This document shows positions 34,129 through 43,295 of a stretch of DNA of 64,000 nucleotides, one piece after another. The stretch comes from Mucilaginibacter flavidus (GTDB lineage: Bacteria; Bacteroidota; Bacteroidia; Sphingobacteriales; Sphingobacteriaceae): positions 57,997-121,996 of the forward strand of contig NZ_JAMXOE010000021.1 in the NCBI RefSeq assembly GCF_024055575.1, written 5' to 3'. The notes beneath the pieces are model-generated. The model was given only the letters and a program-made list of their open reading frames with translations. It did no database searches and had not been told where the DNA came from. How positions within the stretch are numbered: the first letter of the stretch is position 1; every line of letters starts with the position of its first letter. The position numbers were made by a program, and so were the translations under genes.

Positions 34129-35601
34129 ATGAAAAAAGCCAGGATTCTGATGGTTGTTTTATTCCTTTTGGGAATATGCGCCTTATTGAAATGCACAACT
34201 AACAACCAACTACCAGCCGCAGACGGCGACGAAAAAACAACAAGAGAAAGGGGCGAATTCCCTGACTTTGGTGCCATGATACCCGTGGCCCAGTTTCTTA
34301 AACAATACCCGGGTCACAAAATATTTAAGCTTAGCCAGGACTATCCAAAACAATTGCCAGGCGAAGATAAAATCCCGGCGTTTTTTAAGATGCCGTTTGA
34401 CGATAAAAGCAAATGGATGGACTGGCTGCTGGCAGCAAGAGATTACTGCTTTGAGGGAATGATTGATGCCGACTTTGTTGCCCAGGATAACAAAAAGCGC
34501 GATTGGTACCATATGCCGTGGTTACACTACGGCCCGCTTGCATCCGAAGGGTTTAGTGGACTTGCCAAAGAAGCGCCTATAAGCCCTTACCAATTGGCAC
34601 CGGAGCAAAAACACCCTGGCCAGGTATACGCTTTGGGTTTTTACAATGATTTTGCCGGTCACACTTTATATAAAATGTGGAACACATCGACCGACCCTGA
34701 CCCGTTTGTAACCCAGGGGCCAAAAGGCGGCTTCCCTGAAGGAACTGTAATATTCAAGTTTCTTTATACTGAACTGGATTCGCTCGATGTGCCTTATCTT
34801 AAAAACCCATACACCAGGCTTGCCTACATAACTCCAACTTTTAAAGACAGCACCAACCGTATAGTAAAAACCATGAACCTTATCCAAATGGATATTATGG
34901 TTAAGGATAAAAGGGCCGACAAATACGGTACCGGGTGGATTTTTGGAAACTTTTGCTACAACGGCAACCTGAACAAAGGCAAGACCATGAAAGACAGGGT
35001 GGCGAATCTTGTACCGGTTGGTATTCAGTTTGGCAACGACCCCGGGTATAAAACCAACTGGATAAATCCCTACCCGGTTGTTAAAACCATGATCAATGAT
35101 ACACTGAAAGAAACCTTTATTAATGCATCGGCAGATTTGCCTCCGCAGCACCTTGGCTGGGGCGGCAGGCTTGACGGCCCGGTTGACCTGAACACCGCTT
35201 CGTGTATGTCGTGCCATGCAACCGGCGAATTTCCGCAGATAGCTGCGCTGGTACCTGCACAGGCGTTTATCGGCGATACTTTGGCTAACGGCTCTATGAA
35301 GTACCTTACCCAAACTGATGCCCCTGCTTGGAAAAAATATTATTACAACTTCAAATGCGGCACCGCCTACGATCCTAAAAAGGCCACATCAACCGATTTT
35401 TCATTACAGGTTTCGCTGGCGCTGGAATATTACTGGCAATGGAAAAACACGCTGATGGGCGGCTACTACTCGCATCAATATGCCGGTATACAGCACATGG
35501 CCATACGTGGTGGTATACCATTTAAACAAGTTAAAATGATTAAAAAGCGGGGCAAGAAACAGAAAGTGGATACGCTGACCCAAACACAGGACGGCTTTTA
35601 G
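34129..35601 (+). CDS. Exported mono-heme cytochrome c-like protein
   Basis: A 490-residue protein with an N-terminal hydrophobic anchor (ILMVVLFLLGICALLKC); the Cys after LLK does not make a good lipobox. There is one heme c motif, CMSCH, near residue 361 in NTASCMSCHATGEFPQ, and no second CxxCH. The preceding ~340 residues are Tyr-, Trp- and Pro-rich and contain no domain I can name; they look like the large N-terminal region of Bacteroidota cytochromes that accompany dehydrogenases. The gene lies 42 bases upstream of the xanthine-dehydrogenase-type gene, so it is the likely periplasmic electron acceptor of that enzyme (inference). Confidence 0.75.
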   Translation: MKKARILMVVLFLLGICALLKCTTNNQLPAADGDEKTTRERGEFPDFGAMIPVAQFLKQYPGHKIFKLSQDYPKQLPGEDKIPAFFKMPFDDKSKWMDWLLAARDYCFEGMIDADFVAQDNKKRDWYHMPWLHYGPLASEGFSGLAKEAPISPYQLAPEQKHPGQVYALGFYNDFAGHTLYKMWNTSTDPDPFVTQGPKGGFPEGTVIFKFLYTELDSLDVPYLKNPYTRLAYITPTFKDSTNRIVKTMNLIQMDIMVKDKRADKYGTGWIFGNFCYNGNLNKGKTMKDRVANLVPVGIQFGNDPGYKTNWINPYPVVKTMINDTLKETFINASADLPPQHLGWGGRLDGPVDLNTASCMSCHATGEFPQIAALVPAQAFIGDTLANGSMKYLTQTDAPAWKKYYYNFKCGTAYDPKKATSTDFSLQVSLALEYYWQWKNTLMGGYYSHQYAGIQHMAIRGGIPFKQVKMIKKRGKKQKVDTLTQTQDGF

Positions 35602-35643
35602 TACCAACCATTTATCTTGATGAATTTATAAAAAGAAAACATT

Positions 35644-38600
35644 ATGCAAAACTCCATATCATTTTTCCTGAACGGCGAAAATGTGGTTATCAAAGATCCA
35701 AATGTCGACACCCTGCTGATTGATTACCTGCGCTCGCCCGATGTGCATTTAGCCGGACCCAAAAAGCCATGCGGGCAGGGCGGTTGCGGCGGCTGTACAG
35801 TTATTCTATCGCATTGGAACAGCAAGGATAAAAAAGCAGAGCACCGGGCCATCAACTCATGCCTTCGCCCTTTGGCATCGCTCGATGGTATGGTGGTTAC
35901 AACGGTTGAAGGTACCGGTGCTGCCCGGCACCCCAACCCCGAATACCTTACACACACCCAAACATCCAGTCGGGGTGGCGGTTCGGCTGAATTGCCCTTA
36001 CCGGATGCTGTAGTCGAGGCTTTCGAGCAGGCACAGGACAAACGTGAACAGGTGCTTGCCGAAGTACAAAAAGCATTAAAGCGCACCGCCGTACCAAAAC
36101 TGTTGTTACAAACAGACGTACCGGAGCACCCGTCGGAACTAACGCACATGGGCATGAACCCTGTTGCTCACCGCCTGGCCATAAACAATGGCACTCAGTG
36201 CGGATACTGCACGGTTGGTTTTGTAATGAATATGTCGGAATTTATTGCCAATAACCCTAAAGCAACACAGAAGGAAATTGAGGATATTTTTGACGGCAAT
36301 ATTTGCCGCTGTACCGGCTATCGTCCTATTTTAACGGGGATGAAAACCTTCGCGTCTGACTGGACAAAAAAGGATGAAGAAGAGCGCATGAAATGCCTGG
36401 GAGATGATGCCGTCCGATCGCAATTGCCAGCATCCTCGATAGTAATCCCGTTCCCAAATGCAGCAAAAAACGATATGCGCGGGGCATCAATCCAAACGCC
36501 TGGCCGTACATGGACAACTCCCACAACGCTTGCCGAACTATTGACGGTGTTAAGCAAACACAAGGGCAATAAACATTACATTGTACACGCAAACACCGGG
36601 TATGGCATATACAAAAATGAGTTTTTGGATGCCGAGCATATCATCGATATCCGGCTGATACCTGAGCTAAACGCTCCGCCTTTAATAACGGAGCAAGGCC
36701 TCAAAATATCGTCGGGTACCACCTATAGCGATGTTATAGCAATTTATGAAAAGGCTATAATAAAATATCGCGAAAACATCGCGGCAGGCCGCGATATCGA
36801 AACTACCCCCTGGGGTGCTGCCCAATTTATGGCAAAACGCACCGCGGGCCGTATTGTGCGCAACGCCGGCTCCATAGGCGGTAATACCATGTTGGTTTTA
36901 AAACATATTGCGGCTGGAACCGGAGAACCTTTCCCGTCGGATATGCTTACGGCGCTCGCAGCTATCGATACCGTGATTGACTATATCGATCCGGAAGAGA
37001 GCAATAACATCAAAAGCAATACAGTCGACGAGCTGTCAGCTATGGTGATCAAGCAGCCAGAACTAGCCGATCGCATAATTTTGGTCTCGTATTCGATACC
37101 ATTTGGCGACAAAAACGATGTGGTGCTTGCCCAAAAAGTTGCCCTGCGCGATGTTAATGCCCACAGTATTGTAAACTCCACCAGTTTGATACAGCTTGGC
37201 CGTTCGTTAAAAGTAACCGCCGTTCATTTAACGTTCGGAGGTTTAGCGCCATACCCGTGGCGGGCCGTTGAAACCGAAAAAATGATACTCGGCAGCGTAT
37301 TGTCGCTGGATATGGTTCCTGCCGTTATCAGCAGGCTAACTGAAGAGGTTAAGGCCGTAATAGCCCACTGGGCGAAGCGGATGAAAGGGCTGCCGGATGA
37401 AGGCTTTACAGAATCTTACAGGGTTCAGCTGGCAACTTCTTTCCTTTATAAAGCAATTGTTAAAGCATTGCTTGAGCAAGGTGCATTTATACCACCGAAT
37501 ATCCGTTCAGTTGGCAAGATTACCTGGGGCCATTGGCCGGTTAGCAACGGACTGCAATACTATGAGCCTTTAAATTTCAGGGCGCCGCTATCCAAACCGT
37601 ACGTTAAATTTACTGCCGTTGAGCAGGCACAGGGCCAACTGCATTATACCCACGAATTATCTGTACCGGTAAATACCATAAACGGGGCATTAGTTCAAAG
37701 CAAAAGGGCGCTTGCTAATTATCATTTTACCATACCCGGCGATAAGGCCCCGGTAACCTCAGACCAGTTGCGGAAACATCTTTCTGAGAAGTTCCTGGAC
37801 TTTATCGATTTGGTTACCAGCGAGGTATTCAAAAACGGCAGCATGAACATGCAGGGCATGGGCTCTGACCAGCCGATATTTGCACCTGAACAAGTCGAAT
37901 ATGTAGGGCAGTCAATTGCCCTTGTTGGCGCAAATAACGAGCAAAACGCAGCCACCATTGCCGATTATGTTACCAATAACTGCGTAGGCTACACGCCTGT
38001 AAAAATTGCCGAAGCAGCCAAAAGCTGGTGGAACAAACCTGTGATAGGTCTTGACGATGCTATTAAACACAACAGCATTTTTCCTGACTACCCAACAACG
38101 GCCAGCTTTAACTCCCATATTTGGCAAATTACCAGGCCGGGCAGCAATTTAACCTGGGTGATTAACAAAAACCCACTGGATAAAACTATTACTAACACCC
38201 CAGTGGTAGTTAATGGCAATTTGTGCCAGGTTGTAGGCTCAACGCAGGCAACGGGAGGGCAAGTACATTTTTATATGGAAACCCAGGCAGCCATTGCCGA
38301 ACCTGCCGACGGCGGCAGGATGATTATTAAAGCATCAACCCAAAGTCCATCGACCATTCATGGCACCATTGCGCAGGTATTGGGCGTGCAATACAACAGC
38401 ATAGACGTGCAGGTACCACCCGTAGGAGGTGGCTTTGGCGGGAAAACGGAGCCGGCAAGGTTTGTCGCTGCCGCAGCTGCAGTCGCCGCAAAAGCCTTAA
38501 AACGTCCCGTGAGGTTAGTGCTTACCCGCGAACAAGATACCGGCATGATTGGAAAACGCCACGCCTATTATGCACAATACCAAATTGCAATTGATAAAGG

Positions 38601-40227
38601 CGAAACCACACCGGGCAACAAAGGCATAATACAGGGGCTTGTAAATAAAATGTATGGCGATGGCGGTGCGTTTTATGATTGCTCGTTCATTGTATCAAAT
38701 TGCATTATTACCCGTGGGGACAATGCTTATCAAATCCCAAATTTCCAGGCGCAAATTGATGTTTGCCGGACCAACACGGCACCCAGCACTGCAATGCGTG
38801 CTTTTGGTGATGTGCAGGGCAAAGTAATGCTGGAAAACGCCATTGACGATGGCGCATACTCCGTAGGTATGACTGCCGAAGAAGTGCGGGAGAAAAACCT
38901 GTATGTACGCGGAGATGTTACGCCTTTTGGCCAACCCCTCACCTATTGCTATATGAAAGAGGTTTGGGCTTACCTGAAAAAGGTAAGTAACTACGATGTT
39001 AAAGTGGCAGAAGTTGCGCGGTTTAACGCCGAAAATAAATGGCGTAAACGCGGCATAAGCATGGTGCCTGTTAAATACGGCTCAGGATATAACCTTACCA
39101 TGCTGGAGCAGGCAGGTGCATTTCTGTCGATATTCCAGGGTGATGGCAGTATACTGGTGCACCAGGGCGGCGTTGAAATGGGCCAGGGTCTGTTAACAAC
39201 AGTACGGCAAGTTGCATCGTACATTTTAAACGTGCCGATGACGCTGATTGAGGTAGAAAGCCCTAAAACCAGTATTATCCCTAACCCTACCAGTACAGGT
39301 GCATCAACTGGTACCACCTACAGCGCCGAGGCGGTTAAGCGCGTTTGCGAAATAATGCGATCCCGTATAACCGAGTTTGGCTATGATATGCTAAAAACCC
39401 ATGGCAACGACTGGTGTGTAGACCAGGGTATTGATTTTTGGAACCACGGCGTACTTGGCTGGAAAGCAAAACCAACCAGCAAAAAGGCGAGATCCCCGCT
39501 TATTTGGCAAAATTTAATTGCCATGGCTTACCAAAACCGGGTAAACCTGATAGCCAGCCTGTCCATACCAATATCTGGTGGCGAAACGCCTGTACCTAAC
39601 CTTACCTACAAACCCATTGACCAGCAGCCCGATATACCGGGTTATACCTGTGATAAAAACGGGAGGCCCGGCGCTTTTGATTCGTTCAGCGGGTTTACCT
39701 ACTCTGCTGCCTGTACGGTGGCCGAAGTGGATATTTTAACCGGGGAATCGAAAATACTAAGCACCGATATTATGTATGACGCCGGCTGGAGCATGAATCC
39801 TGCAATAGACATAGGCCAGGTTGAAGGTGCCTTTATCCAGGGATTGGGCTATGTAATGTCGGAAAAGCTGGTGTTTGAGCCTGAAGGCGTCGATGAGGGG
39901 CGTTTAAATACATTAAACACATGGACCTACAAACCACCCGCAACAACCAGCATACCGCTTGAACTGAACGTCCATCTTTTCCCTAGGGATTTGGCTGCGA
40001 ATGTTCCGGAAAGCCCGAATGACATTCTATCGGCAAAAGAAATCGGGGAGCCGCCACTGGTGCTTGGCGTAACTGCATTCTTTGCTGTTAAAGCGGCCGT
40101 GCGGGCATCAAGGGTTGAACGCGGGCTGTCAGGTCTGTTCCGGCTGGACGCCCCGGCTACGGTGCAGGAAGTACGGTCGGCCTGCGAAGTTGATGAAGCA
40201 AGTTTTTTATTACCAAACATGCCCTAA
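35644..40227 (+). CDS. Single-chain xanthine dehydrogenase/aldehyde oxidase-type molybdoenzyme
   Basis: A 1527-residue enzyme with all three modules of the family fused. The N-terminal 2Fe-2S domain has Cys43, 48, 51 and 73 (CGQGGCGGC). The second 2Fe-2S domain has Cys186, 189, 221 and 223 (CGYC; CRCTGYRP). An FAD domain spans ~270-580 (RNAGSIGGNTMLV). The molybdopterin domain includes VEYVGQSIALVGA, VPPVGGGFGGKTEPARF, QGGVEMGQGLLTTVRQ and the catalytic Glu in GEPPLVLGVTAF. About 70-75 extra residues lie between the clusters (~95-170). No signal peptide is visible, although the neighbour is an exported cytochrome. Bacterial enzymes are usually split into subunits; this eukaryote-like fusion is less common. 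Substrate (aldehyde or N-heterocycle) unknown. Confidence 0.92.
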   Translation: MQNSISFFLNGENVVIKDPNVDTLLIDYLRSPDVHLAGPKKPCGQGGCGGCTVILSHWNSKDKKAEHRAINSCLRPLASLDGMVVTTVEGTGAARHPNPEYLTHTQTSSRGGGSAELPLPDAVVEAFEQAQDKREQVLAEVQKALKRTAVPKLLLQTDVPEHPSELTHMGMNPVAHRLAINNGTQCGYCTVGFVMNMSEFIANNPKATQKEIEDIFDGNICRCTGYRPILTGMKTFASDWTKKDEEERMKCLGDDAVRSQLPASSIVIPFPNAAKNDMRGASIQTPGRTWTTPTTLAELLTVLSKHKGNKHYIVHANTGYGIYKNEFLDAEHIIDIRLIPELNAPPLITEQGLKISSGTTYSDVIAIYEKAIIKYRENIAAGRDIETTPWGAAQFMAKRTAGRIVRNAGSIGGNTMLVLKHIAAGTGEPFPSDMLTALAAIDTVIDYIDPEESNNIKSNTVDELSAMVIKQPELADRIILVSYSIPFGDKNDVVLAQKVALRDVNAHSIVNSTSLIQLGRSLKVTAVHLTFGGLAPYPWRAVETEKMILGSVLSLDMVPAVISRLTEEVKAVIAHWAKRMKGLPDEGFTESYRVQLATSFLYKAIVKALLEQGAFIPPNIRSVGKITWGHWPVSNGLQYYEPLNFRAPLSKPYVKFTAVEQAQGQLHYTHELSVPVNTINGALVQSKRALANYHFTIPGDKAPVTSDQLRKHLSEKFLDFIDLVTSEVFKNGSMNMQGMGSDQPIFAPEQVEYVGQSIALVGANNEQNAATIADYVTNNCVGYTPVKIAEAAKSWWNKPVIGLDDAIKHNSIFPDYPTTASFNSHIWQITRPGSNLTWVINKNPLDKTITNTPVVVNGNLCQVVGSTQATGGQVHFYMETQAAIAEPADGGRMIIKASTQSPSTIHGTIAQVLGVQYNSIDVQVPPVGGGFGGKTEPARFVAAAAAVAAKALKRPVRLVLTREQDTGMIGKRHAYYAQYQIAIDKGETTPGNKGIIQGLVNKMYGDGGAFYDCSFIVSNCIITRGDNAYQIPNFQAQIDVCRTNTAPSTAMRAFGDVQGKVMLENAIDDGAYSVGMTAEEVREKNLYVRGDVTPFGQPLTYCYMKEVWAYLKKVSNYDVKVAEVARFNAENKWRKRGISMVPVKYGSGYNLTMLEQAGAFLSIFQGDGSILVHQGGVEMGQGLLTTVRQVASYILNVPMTLIEVESPKTSIIPNPTSTGASTGTTYSAEAVKRVCEIMRSRITEFGYDMLKTHGNDWCVDQGIDFWNHGVLGWKAKPTSKKARSPLIWQNLIAMAYQNRVNLIASLSIPISGGETPVPNLTYKPIDQQPDIPGYTCDKNGRPGAFDSFSGFTYSAACTVAEVDILTGESKILSTDIMYDAGWSMNPAIDIGQVEGAFIQGLGYVMSEKLVFEPEGVDEGRLNTLNTWTYKPPATTSIPLELNVHLFPRDLAANVPESPNDILSAKEIGEPPLVLGVTAFFAVKAAVRASRVERGLSGLFRLDAPATVQEVRSACEVDEASFLLPNMP

Positions 40228-40240
40228 TTGTCACCATCTA

Positions 40241-40279
40241 TATAACAATGAGCCAGGTTCGCCTGGCTTTTTTGTTATA
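40241..40279 (+). terminator. Rho-independent terminator after the molybdoenzyme gene
   Basis: AGCCAGG (40251-40257), tetraloop TTCG, CCTGGCT (40262-40268), TTTTTG, with an outer stem TATAACAA/TTGTTATA. It lies 13 bases after the stop. Confidence 0.92.
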
Positions 40280-40348
40280 TTATAATTCCCGGTTGTACCA
40301 TATCACAATGTTCGTAAAAGTTTACAAACCGAATAACCCAAATATTTC

Positions 40349-41296
40349 TTACCACTTCCTCAATCCCAACAACTTCTCCCCTAACTCGCTTAATTCTGCT
40401 ACCGGGTTTTGTTTTTCACGTTTCATCGGGTCGCCGGGGAAAGCATAGCCTTCCATAGCATCGCGGCTTTGCCAGCTATTGATGCGCCATTGCCTAAGTT
40501 CTTCATTGTCTTCCTGTGCTGGCATCATAGCGATATATTGCGCAATCCTCACTTTATTACCGCTGGTATTGGGGCGTATGCCATGTGGTTCCAGGCTGTT
40601 AAATATCAGCAGGTCGCCGGCTTCCAGTTTTACCTTTACAATTTCAAAACCGGTGGTGTCGGGCTTATAGTGGTCGCGGTCTTCGGGTTGGGTTAGTTTC
40701 CAGGTATCGTAGGTGCGGTATAACTCAGGTATGCATTGAAAACCACCCATATTTTCGTCAGTTTGGTCGGCAAGGGCCAGTACGCCCTGTACATTCTGGG
40801 GCTTAGTTTCCGGATCGTAATCCCAATGAATAAACCCTTTATACTCAAAACCCGGGCGTAGCGGGAAATTCAGATTTGCCCTGTCTATCGTCGCCCATAA
40901 CTTTTCCGTTCCCCAAACATCGGCAAAAGCGGCATGAACTTTTGGGTGCTGACGGTTATCCCACATGTATTGGTGATTATATATCTCCACCATGCCGGTA
41001 TTATTAAGTTCCTTCATCTGCATCTCTACATTCGGGCGTTTGTACCAGCTTTCTACATCATCAGGGTTTTTACCTTCGTATTCCCAAAGGTAGTCGGCCA
41101 TTCTTTTGGCTTGCTCCTTTGGCACTGCGTTTTTTATTACCACATAGCCGTTATCAACCCAAAATTTCCAGTCTTCTTCGCTCAACACCCGGAGTGGTTC
41201 CCCATTGCTGCGGTCGTTTAATTTTATTTGGCTCGATTTTGCGGTTGAAGGGTTACCCGGTATCTCCTTGTGCGCATTCATTGTTTCTACCTGCAT
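40349..41296 (-). CDS. Phytanoyl-CoA dioxygenase (PhyH)-family Fe(II)/2-oxoglutarate oxygenase
   Basis: A 315-residue cytosolic protein with no signal peptide. The double-stranded beta-helix iron ligands are the HxD of GFIHWDYDP near residue 158 and the distal His of FNSLEPHGIRPN near residue 237; the Arg after it in the GNKVRIAQY strand binds 2-oxoglutarate. The N-terminal EDWKFWVDNGYVVIKNAV is the typical PhyH opening. The family hydroxylates lipids or small molecules. It is divergent from an AraC gene with a 127-base spacer carrying boxes for both directions, so it is probably that regulator's target. An alternative start at 41281 (MNAHKE) is possible. Confidence 0.85.
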   Translation of the reverse strand: MQVETMNAHKEIPGNPSTAKSSQIKLNDRSNGEPLRVLSEEDWKFWVDNGYVVIKNAVPKEQAKRMADYLWEYEGKNPDDVESWYKRPNVEMQMKELNNTGMVEIYNHQYMWDNRQHPKVHAAFADVWGTEKLWATIDRANLNFPLRPGFEYKGFIHWDYDPETKPQNVQGVLALADQTDENMGGFQCIPELYRTYDTWKLTQPEDRDHYKPDTTGFEIVKVKLEAGDLLIFNSLEPHGIRPNTSGNKVRIAQYIAMMPAQEDNEELRQWRINSWQSRDAMEGYAFPGDPMKREKQNPVAELSELGEKLLGLRKW

Positions 41297-41318
41297 GGTT
41301 CTAATTGGTTTGATAATC

Positions 41319-41326
41319 CAAAGGTA
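41319..41326 (-). promoter_or_regulatory. Candidate -7 box for the PhyH gene
   Basis: On the - strand TACCTTTG matches TAnnTTTG exactly, 22 bases before the 41296 start and 37 before 41281. I see no good -33 TTTG at the expected distance. Confidence 0.4.
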
Positions 41327-41367
41327 CAGTGCTGTTTATGGCTTATTGATCTATACATTAACCAAAA

Positions 41368-41399
41368 TTTGCTCTGCATTAACATTTTTATTAAGTTTG
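41368..41399 (+). promoter_or_regulatory. Bacteroidota-type promoter of the AraC gene
   Basis: TTTG (41368-41371), 20-base spacer, TAAGTTTG (41392-41399): an exact match to the TTTG-N19-21-TAnnTTTG consensus, 24 bases upstream of the ATG. Confidence 0.7.
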
Positions 41400-41423
41400 A
41401 TTAAGCCGTAACAACAATATAGC

Positions 41424-42284
41424 ATGAATGAGATACAGCTGGAAAAAGTAGATTTTGAGCCCGGCAAATCATTTAAGCTGTTTTCGCCACGGCTGCGCAA
41501 TACTTTTTTATGGCACTATCACCCGGAGTTTGAGCTGGTATATGTTGAGGCCGATGCGGGTATACGCCATGTAGGCACTCATATTTCAACCTATACCCAA
41601 AGTGACCTGGTATTTATTGGCGGCAACCTGCCCCACCTTAATTTTGATTACCGGTTGCGGAGCGATTACCACCAGATAGTTATACAACTGCGCACAGATT
41701 TTTTGGGAACAGCAGTTGGCCTCGCACCTGAGTTTTCGCTAATCAGCAAATTATTTAAGGCCGCCGAATATGGAATAGCATTTAGCGGCGAAACAAAAAG
41801 AATCGTGGCGCAAAAGTTAAAGGAGTTAAGCAGCCTAAGTTCGCTGGACCAACTATTACAACTCATTAATATATTCCAACGGCTGGCCTGCTCAACCGAA
41901 ACTGAGACGTTAAATGATAACTTGAACAGCAAGAACTTTATTTTAAAAGATAAGATAAGAATGGGCGCCATTTATGAATATATAGACGCCAATTACCACA
42001 AAAAGCCCGATGTTAACGTGGTGGCGCAAAAAGTAAACTTAACCACACCTGCGTTTTGCCGTTATTTTAAACGGCAGAATAACATGACGTTTACCGAATT
42101 TGTAAACCAATACCGCGTTGAGCGGGCAAAAAACCTGCTGATGCAAAACCATAACGTAAGCGAAACTTGCTATGCCATAGGTTTCGACAGCATTTCATAC
42201 TTTAATAAACTGTTTAAGCAAATTACCGGCGAAAACCCTTCAGATTTCAGGCGCAGTCGTTATGCCGGCATTTCACAGTCTTAA
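41424..42284 (+). CDS. AraC-family regulator with cupin sensor
   Basis: A 286-residue regulator. The N-terminal ~100 residues form a cupin-like ligand domain (FLWHYHPEFELVYVEADAG; GTHISTYTQSDLVFIGGNLPH). The C-terminal AraC DNA-binding domain has helix-turn-helix motifs VNVVAQKVNLTTPAFCRYFK near residue 195 and VSETCYAIGFDSISYFNKLFK near residue 243, followed by the canonical TGENPSDFR. Divergent transcription from the PhyH oxygenase gene suggests that it regulates that gene. Own promoter at 41368-41399. Confidence 0.93.
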   Translation: MNEIQLEKVDFEPGKSFKLFSPRLRNTFLWHYHPEFELVYVEADAGIRHVGTHISTYTQSDLVFIGGNLPHLNFDYRLRSDYHQIVIQLRTDFLGTAVGLAPEFSLISKLFKAAEYGIAFSGETKRIVAQKLKELSSLSSLDQLLQLINIFQRLACSTETETLNDNLNSKNFILKDKIRMGAIYEYIDANYHKKPDVNVVAQKVNLTTPAFCRYFKRQNNMTFTEFVNQYRVERAKNLLMQNHNVSETCYAIGFDSISYFNKLFKQITGENPSDFRRSRYAGISQS

Positions 42285-42572
42285 CTTGTTTAGTCCTCTT
42301 TTACTTTGTTGTCTTGACTCATATAAACCAGCTGTATTACAGCGTGTTTTGGGGAAATAAATCTCATTTTGAGAATATTTTCCAAATTAACTATAATAAA
42401 AATCACATTAACCACCATTCAACTTCATAGTAAATGGGGCAATACTATGCTATTTGCGCCAATCGGTATAAGTTTTGTGTAAGAATACTTATAACGCAAC
42501 AACTATTATCAATTAAGCAAACAATTGATTAAAACATAAACCAGTTAAAATCAAGGCAAACATTTAGCAATC

Positions 42573-42755
42573 ATGAAAAAATCAAAACTATTAACTGTGG
42601 GCATATTCGCTGCATCTTTGTTCGTGGTAACAAGCTTAATTGTAAACCCTAATGTGTGGTTTATGGTTGCAGCCAGTGCGGTAATAGGCTACAGTATAAT
42701 TGTTAAAAACGGCAAACAAGTGCAGCTTCAAAAAAGCTTAACGCTAAAATCGTAA
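42573..42755 (+). CDS. Small membrane protein, 60 residues
   Basis: Two hydrophobic segments (about residues 6-24 and 27-43) separated by NPN and a basic tail KNGKQVQLQK. The ATG is preceded by an A-rich tract, and a strong terminator starts 33 bases after the stop, so it appears to be a genuine monocistronic small gene. Function unknown; no family recognised. Confidence 0.6.
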   Translation: MKKSKLLTVGIFAASLFVVTSLIVNPNVWFMVAASAVIGYSIIVKNGKQVQLQKSLTLKS

Positions 42756-42787
42756 TTTATCCTAATAACTGTAACTTTTGGTTAATC

Positions 42788-42820
42788 AAACCTGTTAAGA
42801 TTAGTTAACAGGTTTTTTAT
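42788..42820 (+). terminator. Rho-independent terminator after the 60-residue gene
   Basis: AACCTGTTAA (42789-42798), loop GATTAG, TTAACAGGTT (42805-42814), then TTTTATTTTT. Confidence 0.9.
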
Positions 42821-42930
42821 TTTTCTTGTAACATTTGCTTACCAAAATCCGTTGAACAACGTTTAGCGGGCTTTTCTTGTCGCGAGTTTAAATTGACATA
42901 GTACTAAAATAACCTATTCACAACAAAAAC

Positions 42931-43176
42931 ATGAAGAGAATTAAGCAACTCTTTTTTGCCTGCCTTACCGTGGGCTTGTTCACATTTCAGTCGCCTGCGA
43001 AAGCCGATGGGCATAGTGGCCCCGCTGATGACAGTAAAACCAGCAACAAAACATCAAGCAATAACAATACGGGTACCGCGCCCCCAGTCAACAATAATAT
43101 AGCATTTTTAATTGTAGTTGGCGTGGCTATCGGCGGTAAAATAATTTCCGACAAAATAAAATCGGTAAGGCAGTAA
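42931..43176 (+). CDS. Small exported or membrane-anchored protein, 81 residues
   Basis: A signal peptide (MKRIKQLFFACLTVGLFTFQ, cleavage near AKA) is followed by an Asn/Ser/Thr-rich linker (residues ~26-52: DDSKTSNKTSSNNN) and a C-terminal hydrophobic helix (NIAFLIVVGVAIGGKII) with basic end. The layout suggests a small envelope protein. It is tandem with the 60-residue gene but separated from it by a terminator. Function unknown. Confidence 0.65.
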   Translation: MKRIKQLFFACLTVGLFTFQSPAKADGHSGPADDSKTSNKTSSNNNTGTAPPVNNNIAFLIVVGVAIGGKIISDKIKSVRQ

Positions 43177-43295
43177 TTTTTTAATATAAATTGGTTGCCC
43201 GGCTAAAGGCTCGCAAAGCCTGTTGTGCACGTTATGTTAATCCTGGAAATTCACACCCGAATCGACATTTAGACTTTTTGAACTTCCTAATCCAG

